DNA of 64,000 nucleotides from Flavisericum labens (GCF_045446075.1 NZ_JBJJBQ010000001.1:434001-498000), one strand, 5' to 3'. Shown: positions 24,270-33,222, counted from the first letter of the stretch. The notes: a model not told the origin generated them from the sequence alone. Translations and numbers: made by a program.

Positions 24270-24743
24270 ATGAGTAAAGTATCATACTATACACCTGAAG
24301 GATTAAAAAAATTAAGAGATGAGCTAAGGCAGCTCAAGGATGTTGAGCGTGTAAAAGCTTCAAAGGCTATTGCAGAGGCTAGAGATAAAGGCGATTTAAG
24401 TGAAAATGCAGAGTACGATGCTGCGAAGGAGGCTCAAGGTATGTTAGAAATGCGTATTTCTAAACTTGAAGACGCTTTGGCTGGAGCGCGCGTTATTGAC
24501 GAATCACAGCTTGACACTTCTAAAGCCTTGGTGCTATCGAAGGTTAAGATAAAAAACCAAACCAACGGTATGGAGATGACCTATACTTTGGTGGCTGATG
24601 GTGAAGCCGATTTAAAATCAGGAAAAATATCAGTGAACTCGCCAATTGGTAAAGGTTTACTAGGTAAGTCGGTTGGTGATGTCGCTGAAATTCAAGTGCC
24701 TAGTGGTATAATGAAATTTGATGTTATCGAAATTACTAGATAA
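24270..24743 (+). CDS. greA: transcription elongation factor GreA
   Basis: The 157-residue protein has the N-terminal coiled coil with the acidic tip (RDKGDLSENAEYDAAKEAQ), which enters the RNA polymerase secondary channel and stimulates cleavage of backtracked RNA. The C-terminal FKBP-like domain (NSPIGKGLLGKSVGDVAEIQVPSG) is also complete. The start MSKVSYYTPEGLKKL is the normal one for the family in Bacteroidota. The leader holds a terminator-like hairpin (24151-24175) and a strong terminator follows at 24770. Gene length and content are standard. Confidence 0.96.
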   Translation: MSKVSYYTPEGLKKLRDELRQLKDVERVKASKAIAEARDKGDLSENAEYDAAKEAQGMLEMRISKLEDALAGARVIDESQLDTSKALVLSKVKIKNQTNGMEMTYTLVADGEADLKSGKISVNSPIGKGLLGKSVGDVAEIQVPSGIMKFDVIEITR

Positions 24744-24769
24744 AAGAATAAGGTAAGAACTTAATTTTT

Positions 24770-24804
24770 AAAAGATTCCTGATTAAATCATTCAGGAATC
24801 TTTT
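24770..24804 (+). terminator. terminator of greA
   Basis: A perfect 13-base-pair stem (24770-24782 with 24792-24804) with a 9-base loop ends in TTTT followed by an A/T tract. Confidence 0.82.
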
Positions 24805-24842
24805 ATCTTTATAAAGGTTTCAAAACTAATTTTAATATAACG

Positions 24843-25232
24843 ATGGCTTCAATATTCACGAAAATAATCAGCGGCGAAATTCCGTGTTACAAAATTGCTG
24901 AAACAGATGAGTTTTTGGCATTTTTAGATATTAACCCCAATACCAAAGGTCATGCGCTATGCATCCCAAAAAAAGAAGTCGATAAAATTTTCGATTTAGA
25001 TGAAGCTACGTATATGGAACTCATGGCATTCTCTAGAAAAGTGGCCTTGGCCATAGAAAAGGTGATACCGTGTAATCGTGTAGGTGTTTCAGTAATTGGT
25101 TTGGAAGTGCCTCATGTGCATGTGCACTTAATCCCTTTGCATTCCATGGACGATGCCCGATTTATAAAAAAGGAAAAACTTTCGACAGAAGAATTTCAAG
25201 AGACTGCAGATGCTATAAAAGCACAATTATAG
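24843..25232 (+). CDS. HIT-family nucleotide-binding hydrolase
   Basis: The 129-residue protein has the histidine triad HVHVHLIPL near residue 100, IFTKIISGEIPCYKI at the start and the helix region typical of HINT-like proteins. These cleave nucleoside phosphoramidates or adenylylated lysine. It lies between greA and the zinc-ribbon/histidine kinase pair, which it meets tail to tail (6-base overlap of ends). Confidence 0.92.
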   Translation: MASIFTKIISGEIPCYKIAETDEFLAFLDINPNTKGHALCIPKKEVDKIFDLDEATYMELMAFSRKVALAIEKVIPCNRVGVSVIGLEVPHVHVHLIPLHSMDDARFIKKEKLSTEEFQETADAIKAQL

Positions 25233-25577
25233 TTTGGTGTAAAATACCGTAAAAAATATAATGGTAGCTACAAAAATAACGCTAACAATAATCAGCCAGA
25301 ACATGCTTTTAAGGTAAGTAGATGTTTTTTTAGGGGTAAACGCCTTTTTTTGATAGTCTACAACCTGTTCAATATCATCAGTCCATTGTACAGGATATAT
25401 TATGGAGTTACAGTTCTCACAAGTCAATTCGTGTTCAATTTCAGAAGTAATAGATTTGTAAAATGTGGTTTCTATTATTTTTTGACTAAATTTTAAACGT
25501 AACCCGTCGTTGCTGTAACATTCTGGGCAGTTGTTCTTTAAAACTAGGGCTTTAAAGTCAATAAATTTTTCAGGCAT
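25227..25577 (-). CDS. membrane-anchored zinc-ribbon protein
   Basis: The 116-residue protein has two cysteine pairs, CPEC (about 17-20) and CENC (about 53-56), that would hold a zinc ion. A C-terminal hydrophobic segment (about 92-113) anchors it with the ribbon in the cytoplasm. I do not recognise the family. It starts 8 bases before the stop of the histidine kinase upstream, so the two are co-transcribed and may work together. Confidence 0.65.
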   Translation of the reverse strand: MPEKFIDFKALVLKNNCPECYSNDGLRLKFSQKIIETTFYKSITSEIEHELTCENCNSIIYPVQWTDDIEQVVDYQKKAFTPKKTSTYLKSMFWLIIVSVIFVATIIFFTVFYTKL

Positions 25578-26730
25578 AGCTTTGAGCGCGTTTTAAGTTA
25601 ATTTGTATCGAGGTTCCTTTATCTTTTTCAGATTCCAATACACTTATTTTTCCATTATGAAAATCTTCAATAATCCTTTTGGTTAACGACAAACCAAGAC
25701 CCCAGCCTCTTTTTTTTGTAGTAAATCCAGGTTCGAAAATCTTGCTAAAGTCCTTTCTGTTGATTCCCTTTCCTGTATCAGAAACGGTTATTTTTACATT
25801 GCTTTCCAACTGCGATATTTCGATGGTCAATTTTCCACGACCTTTCATCGCATCTATTGCATTTTTCACTAAGTTTTCAATACACCAGCTATAAAGCTGT
25901 TTGTTTAGTTCAACAGGGATTTCATCATCTGGGATTATAATTTCAAATTCAATAAGTTTTGATGACCGTGCTTTTAAATAATCATAAGAGTTAACAGTTT
26001 CCTTTATGATATCTGCTGTTTCTAAAGTTGGCAATGAGCCAATTTTACTGAAACGTTCTGTAATGGTTTTTAATCGGTCGATGTCTTTTTCCATTTCAGA
26101 AATATAATCGGGGCTAACATTTTCAGTTTTCAGTATTTCGGTCCAACCAATTAATGAGGATAACGGTGTGCCAATTTGGTGTGCAGTTTCTTTCGCCATT
26201 CCAGACCATAACTTGTTTTGTGTAGCGTTTTTATTGCTGCGGTAAAAAAAGAAAATAACGGCACCAAAAAGAAAAACAATCAGTAATAATGCTAATGGGT
26301 AGTATTTTAGTTTGTTCAACAATGGCGAGTTACCATAGTAAATGGTGTAGAATACTTCACCTTCGTAGTTAATATAAATGGGTTTATTTTCACTTTTAAA
26401 AGTTTCAATCAGTTTTTGAATGGAGCGTTTGTCCTTTAACTTTTTTTCGTCAATGTTGTTCGAGTTGTTTAGATTACCATCTTGGTCTATAACCAACATG
26501 GGCGTTGTAGTGTTACTATGTAAAATTTTTAGCGTAAGGTTTAAATTGGTACTGGTTTCGGCATTTACAAATTCGGTTTGGGCAAACGACCAGTTTTCCA
26601 TTTTCGTTCTCTCTTCATCTTTAAAATGCTGAAAAAACTCATATGTTTTCCATAAAATAAGGGAAACGATAGCGAAAGATGCTGCTATAATAATCCACCT
26701 AAAGGCATTGTTATGCTTTGTAAAAAACAT
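25570..26730 (-). CDS. sensor histidine kinase without adjacent response regulator
   Basis: The 386-residue protein has a first membrane segment near residues 13-28 and a second at about 143-160, with a roughly 115-residue periplasmic sensor between them. The dimerisation domain holds the phosphorylated His in AKETAHQIGTPLSSLIGW. The ATP-binding domain has the N box (ENLVKNAIDAM), the G1 box (DTGKGI) and the G2 box (RGWGLGLSLTKRI). I prefer ATG 26730, whose product begins MFFTKHNNAFRW. The upstream ATG at 26787 would add 19 residues of poor quality. No regulator gene is nearby. Confidence 0.85.
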   Translation of the reverse strand: MFFTKHNNAFRWIIIAASFAIVSLILWKTYEFFQHFKDEERTKMENWSFAQTEFVNAETSTNLNLTLKILHSNTTTPMLVIDQDGNLNNSNNIDEKKLKDKRSIQKLIETFKSENKPIYINYEGEVFYTIYYGNSPLLNKLKYYPLALLLIVFLFGAVIFFFYRSNKNATQNKLWSGMAKETAHQIGTPLSSLIGWTEILKTENVSPDYISEMEKDIDRLKTITERFSKIGSLPTLETADIIKETVNSYDYLKARSSKLIEFEIIIPDDEIPVELNKQLYSWCIENLVKNAIDAMKGRGKLTIEISQLESNVKITVSDTGKGINRKDFSKIFEPGFTTKKRGWGLGLSLTKRIIEDFHNGKISVLESEKDKGTSIQINLKRAQSYA

Positions 26731-26827
26731 TAAAAAATAATTTTTTGATTGGTAATATAATGTAAATCTGTTAATATTATTGTGCAAGTTGTTAGTAAAT
26801 CGGTTTTTACATGAGTTATAGTTTGGT

Positions 26828-26835
26828 TACATTTG
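26828..26835 (+). promoter_or_regulatory. -7 element of the flavin reductase gene
   Basis: TACATTTG matches TAnnTTTG and is 19 bases before the ATG. A TTTT tract at 26804 is a poor -33 candidate. Confidence 0.5.
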
Positions 26836-26854
26836 TTGTTCATTAAAAAGTCTT

Positions 26855-27724
26855 ATGGCATCAATTGACCCAAAGCATTTGTCAACCAGTAAATTACATG
26901 GTTATTTGTTGAGTGCTGTGGCTCCTAGGCCCATAGCCTTTGCGAGTACATTGGATGCTAATGGAAACCCAAATTTGTCGCCTTTTAGTTTTTTTAATGT
27001 TTTTAGTGCCAATCCGCCAATTATGGTGTTTTCTCCTGCTAGAAGGGTTAGGGATAATACGGTAAAACATACGCTGCAAAACGTTGAAGCTACTAAAGAA
27101 GTAGTGATAAATATGGTGAATTTTGATATGGTTCACCAGATGTCGTTGAGCAGCACAGAATATCCTGATGGGGTTAATGAATTTGAAAAGGCTGGGTTTA
27201 CCATGCTCAAATCAGATATTGTTAAACCTTTTAGAGTTGGTGAATCGCCAGTACAATTTGAGTGTACCGTGAACAATATTATTAAGTTAGGTACTGAAGG
27301 TGGAGCAGGAAATTTAATTATTTGTGAAGTCGTTAGGTTACATATTGACGATGAGTTTTTAGATGAAAACGAATCAATTGATCAAATAAAATTAGATTTG
27401 GTAGCTAGAGCAGGGGGCAGCTATTACAGTCGGGCAAAAAAAGGTTTTTTTCAAATACCTAAACCACTGTCCACGTTAGGTATTGGCGTAGATAGTTTTC
27501 CAGACCATGTTAAAAACAGTATGGTTTTGACGGGTAACGACTTAGGGATATTGGGCAATGTAGAAACACTGCCAACAGAAGAAAGTGTAGTTGCTTTTAT
27601 AGAAGATTTGGGTAAGCGTTATCCCAATATAAAAACGGCAACACATCGTCAAAAACATAAGTTGGCACGAAATTATTTAAGTTTTGGTGATGTAGAAAGC
27701 GCTTGGAAAATATTGTTGTCGTAA
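26855..27724 (+). CDS. flavin reductase-like (FMN-binding split barrel) protein
   Basis: The 289-residue protein has the split-barrel fold seen in flavin reductases: SAVAPRPIAFASTLDANGNPNLSPFSFF and NPPIMVFSPARR near the N terminus bind FMN. The C-terminal third is an extra, helical region with no assignable domain. Such proteins reduce free flavins or act as small oxidoreductases. It is followed by the DUF3127 gene 39 bases later. Substrate not deducible. Confidence 0.83.
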   Translation: MASIDPKHLSTSKLHGYLLSAVAPRPIAFASTLDANGNPNLSPFSFFNVFSANPPIMVFSPARRVRDNTVKHTLQNVEATKEVVINMVNFDMVHQMSLSSTEYPDGVNEFEKAGFTMLKSDIVKPFRVGESPVQFECTVNNIIKLGTEGGAGNLIICEVVRLHIDDEFLDENESIDQIKLDLVARAGGSYYSRAKKGFFQIPKPLSTLGIGVDSFPDHVKNSMVLTGNDLGILGNVETLPTEESVVAFIEDLGKRYPNIKTATHRQKHKLARNYLSFGDVESAWKILLS

Positions 27725-27763
27725 AAAAATAAAGAGTATTAATAAAGAATAAAAATAGAATAC

Positions 27764-28141
27764 ATGGAAGTTCAAGGAAGAGTAAAAATGATTGGAGAAA
27801 CCCAAACTTTTGGTAGTAACGGTTTTAGAAAAAGAGAAATTGTAGTAACTACAGAAGAGCAGTACCCACAACATATTATGGTGGAGTTTGTTCAGGATAA
27901 AACAGAATTGTTGAATAGTTATCAGGTAGGACAGCAAGTAAAAATAAACATTAATTTACGAGGAAGAGAATGGGTTAATCCTCAAGGTGAAACAAAATAT
28001 TTTAACTCGATTCAAGGGTGGAGAATAGAAGCATTACAACCAGAAACTGCTGATGGAAATGTGCCACCGGTACCACCGGCTGATGCTTTTGAACCTGCAG
28101 GCGATTTAAATGAAGACGAGCACGACGATTTACCGTTTTAA
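27764..28141 (+). CDS. DUF3127 protein with SSB-like acidic tail
   Basis: The 125-residue protein belongs to the DUF3127 family of Bacteroidota. The first 100 residues look like a beta-barrel (EVQGRVKMIGETQTFG, VEFVQDKTELLNSYQVGQ, VNPQGETKYFNSIQGWRIE), possibly an OB fold. A short Pro/acidic linker then leads to HDDLPF, which closely copies the tip of this genome's SSB (DENDDLPF at 2314-2337). This suggests it binds the same partner pocket on repair or replication proteins. No function has been shown, to my knowledge. A terminator follows. Confidence 0.85.
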   Translation: MEVQGRVKMIGETQTFGSNGFRKREIVVTTEEQYPQHIMVEFVQDKTELLNSYQVGQQVKININLRGREWVNPQGETKYFNSIQGWRIEALQPETADGNVPPVPPADAFEPAGDLNEDEHDDLPF

Positions 28142-28177
28142 ATTTTATACTGAACTTGATTCAGGAACCTATAAATT

Positions 28178-28216
28178 AAACCTTTCAGCGTATTATGTTG
28201 AAAGGTTTTTTATTTT
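28178..28216 (+). terminator. terminator after the DUF3127 gene
   Basis: AAACCTTTCA (28178-28187) pairs with TGAAAGGTTT (28199-28208) around an 11-base loop, then a T-run to 28216. Confidence 0.75.
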
Positions 28217-28222
28217 TATCCT

Positions 28223-28852
28223 ATGCAGTACTTAACACGTAAAATATGGTTTCCCGATGTTAACCAAGCTACTCAAGAGGGTCTGTTGGCTGTGGGTGGC
28301 GATTTATCAATAGAAAGACTGTTGCTGGCATATAAAACTGGAATTTTTCCGTGGTTTGAAGATTATAGCCCTATTTTATGGTGGTCGCCAGATCCGCGCT
28401 TTGTGCTCTTTCCAGAAAATCTTAAAGTTTCGAAAAGCATGAAACAGGTTTTACGGCGCAAAAAGTTTAATGTTACGGTAAATAAAGCTTTTAGGGAAGT
28501 TGTATCCCAATGCTCAAAAATAAAACGTACAGGGCAAGATGGTACCTGGATAACCGAAAGGATGATGGAGGCTTACCAAAATTTAAATGAATTGGGTTAT
28601 GCCAAGTCTGTTGAGGTTTGGGAAGGGAGCAGTTTAGTTGGCGGACTCTATGGAGTCGATTTAAACAATGGTGTGTTTTGTGGAGAAAGTATGTTTGCGA
28701 AAGTAAGTAATGCCAGTAAAGTGGGTTTCATTACCTTTATTCAAAACAGTAATTACAAACTGATAGACTGTCAAATCCATACGAAACACCTTGAAAGTCT
28801 CGGGGCTGAGGAGATACCTCGTAATGTGTTTGTTGATTTTTTAAATTCATAA
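28223..28852 (+). CDS. aat: leucyl/phenylalanyl-tRNA-protein transferase
   Basis: Aat adds Leu or Phe to N-terminal Arg or Lys of proteins and marks them for the ClpS/ClpAP N-end rule pathway. The 209-residue sequence includes GLLAVGGDLS, GIFPWF and WWSPDPRFVLFPE, then the GGLYGV and FCGESMFA segments that belong to the GNAT-like catalytic part. The length is standard. It lies between the DUF3127 gene and a deacetylase gene, with no partner genes in view. Confidence 0.95.
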   Translation: MQYLTRKIWFPDVNQATQEGLLAVGGDLSIERLLLAYKTGIFPWFEDYSPILWWSPDPRFVLFPENLKVSKSMKQVLRRKKFNVTVNKAFREVVSQCSKIKRTGQDGTWITERMMEAYQNLNELGYAKSVEVWEGSSLVGGLYGVDLNNGVFCGESMFAKVSNASKVGFITFIQNSNYKLIDCQIHTKHLESLGAEEIPRNVFVDFLNS

Positions 28853-28872
28853 ACTTAATATAACTTGTAAGA

Positions 28873-29664
28873 ATGAAAAAAGTATTGACTATAGTTTTAT
28901 TGATTACTTTTTCTGTTTTTGGGTATTCGCAAATTTTAAAAAAAGAAATCCCTGATAAACTTGTGGCACTCACTTTTGACGATGGTTGTGAGAGTCAATA
29001 TTCGGTTGTGGCACCTCTTTTGAAAAAGTTTGGTTTTAATGCTACGTTTTTCATGTGTGAGTTTCCGCCTAATTATAAAGACAGTACTATGTACATGACT
29101 TGGGCGAAAGTGAAAAAACTATCGGAAGATGGATTTGAAATTGGAAATCATACGCTTTCACATAGTAAAATAAATCAAATCGCCAAGCACGAAGTCATTG
29201 AGGAAATCAAGGCTATTGAATACAAATGTGATTCTGTGGGAATAATAAAGCCACAATCGTTTGCTTATCCAGCTTACCGCTTAAATGCTACTTCTTTGGA
29301 AATTTTAAAAGGATTAGGTTATAAATATGCTAGAGCGGGAGGCAATAGGGCATATAGCCCAATTGTTGACCATCCATATTTAATACCCAGTTGGACCATG
29401 AAGTCGGACAATAGGGACGACATTCGAAAAGCATTCCATGAAGCTAAAAACGGAAATATAGTTGTAATAACAGTGCATGGGGTTCCTGATATTGAGCACC
29501 CTTGGGTAAATACACCACCAAAATTGTTTGAGGAGCATCTTCAGTATTTAAGTGACAATGGTTTTAAAGTGATCTCTATTAGAGATTTAGATTATTACAT
29601 CAACGCAGACGAAGCTTTAAAAAATATTACGCCCAATCTAAATAAGCGTCTAAAAGGTGATTGA
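28873..29664 (+). CDS. polysaccharide deacetylase (NodB family), exported
   Basis: The 263-residue protein has a signal peptide (to about residue 19), the metal and catalytic motif TFDDG, and the second metal motif HTLSHS (GNHTLSHSKIN), plus YPAYRLN and VVITVHGV. NodB-type enzymes remove N- or O-acetyl groups from chitin, peptidoglycan or other glycans in the periplasm or outside. The substrate is open. It starts 20 bases after aat. Confidence 0.9.
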   Translation: MKKVLTIVLLITFSVFGYSQILKKEIPDKLVALTFDDGCESQYSVVAPLLKKFGFNATFFMCEFPPNYKDSTMYMTWAKVKKLSEDGFEIGNHTLSHSKINQIAKHEVIEEIKAIEYKCDSVGIIKPQSFAYPAYRLNATSLEILKGLGYKYARAGGNRAYSPIVDHPYLIPSWTMKSDNRDDIRKAFHEAKNGNIVVITVHGVPDIEHPWVNTPPKLFEEHLQYLSDNGFKVISIRDLDYYINADEALKNITPNLNKRLKGD

Positions 29665-29677
29665 AAGTAAAAATGGG

Positions 29678-30244
29678 TTAAACTTCTTCATATCGAAAAC
29701 AACTCACTTCATGATCGTTAACCATACCAGTAGCCTGCATATGCGCATAAACAACTGTTGTTCCTACAAATTTGAAACCTCGTTTTTTTAAATCTTTACT
29801 AATACGGTCACTCAAAGGGGTGTTTGCGGGCGCTTCTTTATAGTTGGTTAAAGCATTTTTTATAGGCTTGCCATCAACAAACTCCCAAATATATTTGCCA
29901 AAACCACCAAATTCTTCCTGTACTTTTATAAACGCCTGGGCATTGGTGACGGTAGCATTTACTTTTAATTTATTCCGAATAATACCTGCATCTTGCAATA
30001 GCGAATCAATTTTGTTTTGATTGTATTTGGCAACTTTTTTATAGTCAAAATTGTCAAAAGCTTTTCTGAAATTTTCACGCTTTCGCAAAACAGTTATCCA
30101 ACTTAACCCGGCTTGGAAAGTTTCCAAAATTAAAAATTCAAACAAGGTATCGTCGTCGTAAACGGGAACGCCCCATTCTTCGTCATGATAGGCTTCATAA
30201 AGAGGGTCTCCAATACACCAACCGCATCTATGTTTTGTGCTCAT
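29678..30244 (-). CDS. tag: DNA-3-methyladenine glycosylase I
   Basis: Tag removes 3-methyladenine from alkylated DNA. The 188-residue sequence shows RCGWCIGDPLYEAYHDEEWG at the start, LETFQAGLSWITVLRKRE in the middle, and DHEVSCFRY near the end. The N-terminal cysteine and the C-terminal His and Cys would form its zinc site. The length is typical. It is convergent with the deacetylase gene and has no operon partner. Confidence 0.94.
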   Translation of the reverse strand: MSTKHRCGWCIGDPLYEAYHDEEWGVPVYDDDTLFEFLILETFQAGLSWITVLRKRENFRKAFDNFDYKKVAKYNQNKIDSLLQDAGIIRNKLKVNATVTNAQAFIKVQEEFGGFGKYIWEFVDGKPIKNALTNYKEAPANTPLSDRISKDLKKRGFKFVGTTVVYAHMQATGMVNDHEVSCFRYEEV

Positions 30245-30309
30245 AATTAATTAGTAAGGTTTAAAGTAAAAGTATGACAAATATCATCTTAATTAAAAGG
30301 ATAAGCGCT

Positions 30310-30317
30310 TAATTTTG
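30310..30317 (+). promoter_or_regulatory. -7 element before the thioredoxin-like gene
   Basis: TAATTTTG matches TAnnTTTG and lies 37 bases before the ATG at 30354. It overlaps an in-frame TTG at 30315, so the ATG is the better start. Confidence 0.45.
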
Positions 30318-30353
30318 AGGTTATCATATTGTCTGTTCAAAATAATAAAATTC

Positions 30354-30971
30354 ATGAATGCTTTAATACTATCAAGTTTAGAACGTGGCTTGTCGTACAC
30401 ATCCTATAGAGATTTGATGAAACGATTGGTAAGTGAAAACTCTACTACTGGCCTTGAAAAAACAAAAACTTTGGTTAACTATACCAAACTTAACGACCGC
30501 CGCATGAAACGATTGGATAAAACCATAAAGGTTTCGGAAGACCAGCAGAAAAAAATTGCGGAGTTTAATCATCCTACAACATGGTTGGTAATCAGTGAAA
30601 GTTGGTGTGGCGATGCGGCACAAGTGCTGCCAGCGATTAACAAAATAGCCGAGTTGAACGACAATATTGATCTTAAAATTGTGATGCGTGATGAGAACCC
30701 TGAATTGATGGATAAGTTTTTGACCAATGGTGCAAGGTCCGTTCCAAAGATAATTATGGTAGACAACGATACTGGCGATGTTATAAACACTTACGGTCCG
30801 CGACCAAGTGAAGCCACGTTGTATGTCAAGAGGTTTAAGGCAAAATATGGAAAACTAACGCCAGAGTTTAAAGAAGATTTGCAGCATTGGTATAATAAGG
30901 ATAAAGGGCAAAATATACTGCAAGATGTAACCGAAATGCTCTGTAAACTAGAGCCTAGCGTTTGCCAATAA
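30354..30971 (+). CDS. thioredoxin-like protein with a single active-site cysteine
   Basis: The 205-residue protein has a thioredoxin fold whose redox motif reads ESWCGDAAQV instead of WCGPC, so the second cysteine is replaced. Relatives in Bacillota and Bacteroidota share this WCGDA form and are of unknown redox role. Two cysteines at the very end (MLCKLEPSVCQ) may act together with it. I start at ATG 30354, since the upstream TTG at 30315 overlaps a promoter element. It overlaps the tail of the convergent TonB-like gene by 17 bases. Confidence 0.82.
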   Translation: MNALILSSLERGLSYTSYRDLMKRLVSENSTTGLEKTKTLVNYTKLNDRRMKRLDKTIKVSEDQQKKIAEFNHPTTWLVISESWCGDAAQVLPAINKIAELNDNIDLKIVMRDENPELMDKFLTNGARSVPKIIMVDNDTGDVINTYGPRPSEATLYVKRFKAKYGKLTPEFKEDLQHWYNKDKGQNILQDVTEMLCKLEPSVCQ

Positions 30972-31671
30972 AATTAAAGGTAATGGATCCCAGCTGACTT
31001 CTTTTAGAAGGAGCGGCACTAAATTTAGATTGTTTTGCGTAATCTATAGCGTGACCGATTAAGCATTCGTTCGATGAGGTTGAAGAGGTGTTGAGGTAAG
31101 CATCAACAACGTTCCCTTGGTCGTTAACTTTAACGTTTACCACAATTGTACCATCGACTTCACATAGGTAAACCGGTACGGGAATGTAAACTTTTTTACG
31201 ATTAGTCAACGAATAACTAATGGTGCTTTTATGATTATTGTTTTCGGCCAACTGCTTTTTTAAAACCTCGTTGGCCTTATCGAATTTTGAAAGTTCCTGT
31301 TGGTCTAGTTTAGAGTCTTCAGGAATTTTGTACTCTTTCCTTGTTGCACTTGAGTTTTCAGAAAAATCACTGGTTTTAGGTATATAGTCTTCTGGCGGTG
31401 CAATAGGTTTATACGCTTGGGCAAAATGCTTGTTTTCTTGGGATTCGTTAAAAGCATTGTTGGTCTCGGCCTTTGTTTTATTGGTGTTTTCTAATTCCTT
31501 AAGTTGTTTTATTTCTTCTTCGGTGGGTTCTTTTTCAGGTTCAATTTCGTAATAACTTTCAGAAATAAAATCACTGTTTTTTTTTAGTCCGAGATTGAAA
31601 ACGGATAGAACAACCGTTCCAGAAATTAGAAAAGTAATAAGTATGGCTCTATGTTGATTTGTTAGGTGCAA
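30955..31671 (-). CDS. TonB-like energy-transducer family protein
   Basis: The 238-residue protein has a cytoplasmic N-terminal stub and one membrane segment (about 9-29). A Glu/Lys/Pro-rich periplasmic region follows, and then a C-terminal domain (about 160-238, with VYLCEVDGTIVVNVKVNDQGNVVDAYLN and YAKQSKFSAAP) that resembles TonB. No ExbB or ExbD gene is adjacent. It could couple to TonB-dependent receptors or be a related envelope protein. The first possible start codon is TTG at 31671, since TAA lies two codons upstream and no early ATG exists. Confidence 0.75.
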   Translation of the reverse strand: MHLTNQHRAILITFLISGTVVLSVFNLGLKKNSDFISESYYEIEPEKEPTEEEIKQLKELENTNKTKAETNNAFNESQENKHFAQAYKPIAPPEDYIPKTSDFSENSSATRKEYKIPEDSKLDQQELSKFDKANEVLKKQLAENNNHKSTISYSLTNRKKVYIPVPVYLCEVDGTIVVNVKVNDQGNVVDAYLNTSSTSSNECLIGHAIDYAKQSKFSAAPSKRSQLGSITFNFIGKR

Positions 31672-31721
31672 ATCTTAAAATTATAATTTGGGTTCAGTAA
31701 ATATACGTAAAAATAATAAGT

Positions 31722-32414
31722 TTAGTTCTTCAAGGTTTTTATAAATGCTTCAATAGTAACAGCATCATTAACGCTAAAATCACCAATTTTGGTTCGCCTA
31801 AGGGCCGACAAATGCGCGCCCGATTGCAAGGCCTTTCCAAAATCGTTGGCTAAAGAACGTATGTAAGTGCCTTTGCTGCAAACTACCCTAAAGTTGATAT
31901 TTTGACCATCGATGCTCGTGATTTCAAATTCAGAAATATTAACGGTCCTTGATTTAATTTCAACCGATTCCCCAGCTCTGGCAAACTCGTAAAGTCGTTT
32001 TCCGTCTTTCTTTATGGCAGAAAATACGGGAGGGACTTGCTCAATATCACCAATAAATAGTTTGGTGGTTTCATTTATTAGTTCTTCAGAAATATGTTCC
32101 GTTGGAAAGTTTTCGTTTATTTCGGTTTCCAAATCGTAAGAAGGCGTTGTGCTTCCTAAAACAAAGGTGCCGGTGTACTCTTTAATTTGCGCCTGAAAGG
32201 TATCGATTTGCTTGGTCATTTTTCCAGTACAAATCACTAAAAGCCCTGTTGCTAAAGGGTCCAAGGTCCCGGCATGCCCAACTTTTATTTTTTTTAATTT
32301 GAATGCTTGTTTTATTTCCCATCGTAATTTATTGACCACTTGAAAAGAAGTCCAATTAAGTGGTTTGTCAATGAGCAAAACCTGACCAGAAAGATAATCT
32401 TCAACTGTAAGCAT
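31722..32414 (-). CDS. truB: tRNA pseudouridine(55) synthase
   Basis: TruB converts U55 of the TPsiC loop of tRNA to pseudouridine. The 230-residue protein has the catalytic Asp in VGHAGTLDPLATGLLVICTG, the VPPVFSAIKKDGKRLY segment and the CSKGTYIRSLANDFG motif. It lacks the C-terminal PUA domain found in gamma-proteobacterial TruB, as is usual in Bacteroidota. It follows uppP with a 1-base gap, so the pair is translated from one mRNA. Confidence 0.95.
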   Translation of the reverse strand: MLTVEDYLSGQVLLIDKPLNWTSFQVVNKLRWEIKQAFKLKKIKVGHAGTLDPLATGLLVICTGKMTKQIDTFQAQIKEYTGTFVLGSTTPSYDLETEINENFPTEHISEELINETTKLFIGDIEQVPPVFSAIKKDGKRLYEFARAGESVEIKSRTVNISEFEITSIDGQNINFRVVCSKGTYIRSLANDFGKALQSGAHLSALRRTKIGDFSVNDAVTIEAFIKTLKN

Positions 32415-32415
32415 A

Positions 32416-33210
32416 TTAATTGAAAAAAGTGAATGCTATGGCAACAAGGCCTACAATGGCGCAATAGACCGCAAAATAGGTCAGTTTGCTTTTTCTTACT
32501 AAAGCAATCATCCAAGTACAGGCAAATAGCCCCGCCACAAATGCTGCAGCAAACCCGATGGAAAGTGCCGTAAAATTACCGCTGTCGTACCTTAAATCAC
32601 CACTTAAAATGTCTTTGGCTATTTTCCCAAAAATAAGAGGTACTACCATTAAAAACGAAAAACGTGCCGCTTTGGTTTTGTCGTTACCTAATAAAACAGA
32701 TGTAGAAATGGTAGCGCCAGAGCGAGAAATACCGGGAAGCATGGCTATAGCCTGCGAAACACCAATAACAAACGCATTGGAAAATGATACTTTTTTGTTG
32801 GTGTTTCTAGCTTTATCGGCAAGAAAAAGTAAAACGGCAGTAACAATAAGCATGCAGCCTACCAAAAATATATTGCCTCCAAAAAGAGCTTCTAATTGCT
32901 CTTCAAAAAATAGCCCAACAACAACTGCAGGAATCATAGAAATAGCAATTTTTGCAATGAATTGTAAATCATCGTTCCATTTAAATTTCAATGCCCCTAC
33001 TATAAGATTCATAATGTCTTTTCTGAAAACCACCATGGTGCTCAATGCGGTGGCAAAGTGCAAAACTACTGTAAAAAGCAAGCTTTCTTCCGGTACAGAG
33101 TGGTCACCTAAAATGGCTTTGCCCAATTCTAAATGTCCGCTGGACGAAACAGGTAAAAACTCGGTAAGCCCTTGTATAATGCCCAGAATAATTGCGTCTA
33201 TAATTTCCAT
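32416..33210 (-). CDS. uppP: undecaprenyl-diphosphatase
   Basis: UppP (BacA) dephosphorylates undecaprenyl diphosphate in the inner membrane and so recycles the lipid carrier of cell-wall synthesis. The 264-residue protein has eight hydrophobic segments and the two motifs EFLPVSSSGHLELG and PGISRSGATISTS that line the active site. truB follows in the same transcript. A -7 element ends only 5 bases before the ATG, so the message may be leaderless or nearly so. Confidence 0.95.
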   Translation of the reverse strand: MEIIDAIILGIIQGLTEFLPVSSSGHLELGKAILGDHSVPEESLLFTVVLHFATALSTMVVFRKDIMNLIVGALKFKWNDDLQFIAKIAISMIPAVVVGLFFEEQLEALFGGNIFLVGCMLIVTAVLLFLADKARNTNKKVSFSNAFVIGVSQAIAMLPGISRSGATISTSVLLGNDKTKAARFSFLMVVPLIFGKIAKDILSGDLRYDSGNFTALSIGFAAAFVAGLFACTWMIALVRKSKLTYFAVYCAIVGLVAIAFTFFN

Positions 33211-33214
33211 GGGG

Positions 33215-33222
33215 CAAAAATA
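33215..33222 (-). promoter_or_regulatory. -7 element immediately before uppP
   Basis: Minus-strand TATTTTTG matches TAnnTTTG and lies 4 bases before the uppP ATG. No good -33 is seen. Confidence 0.4.
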
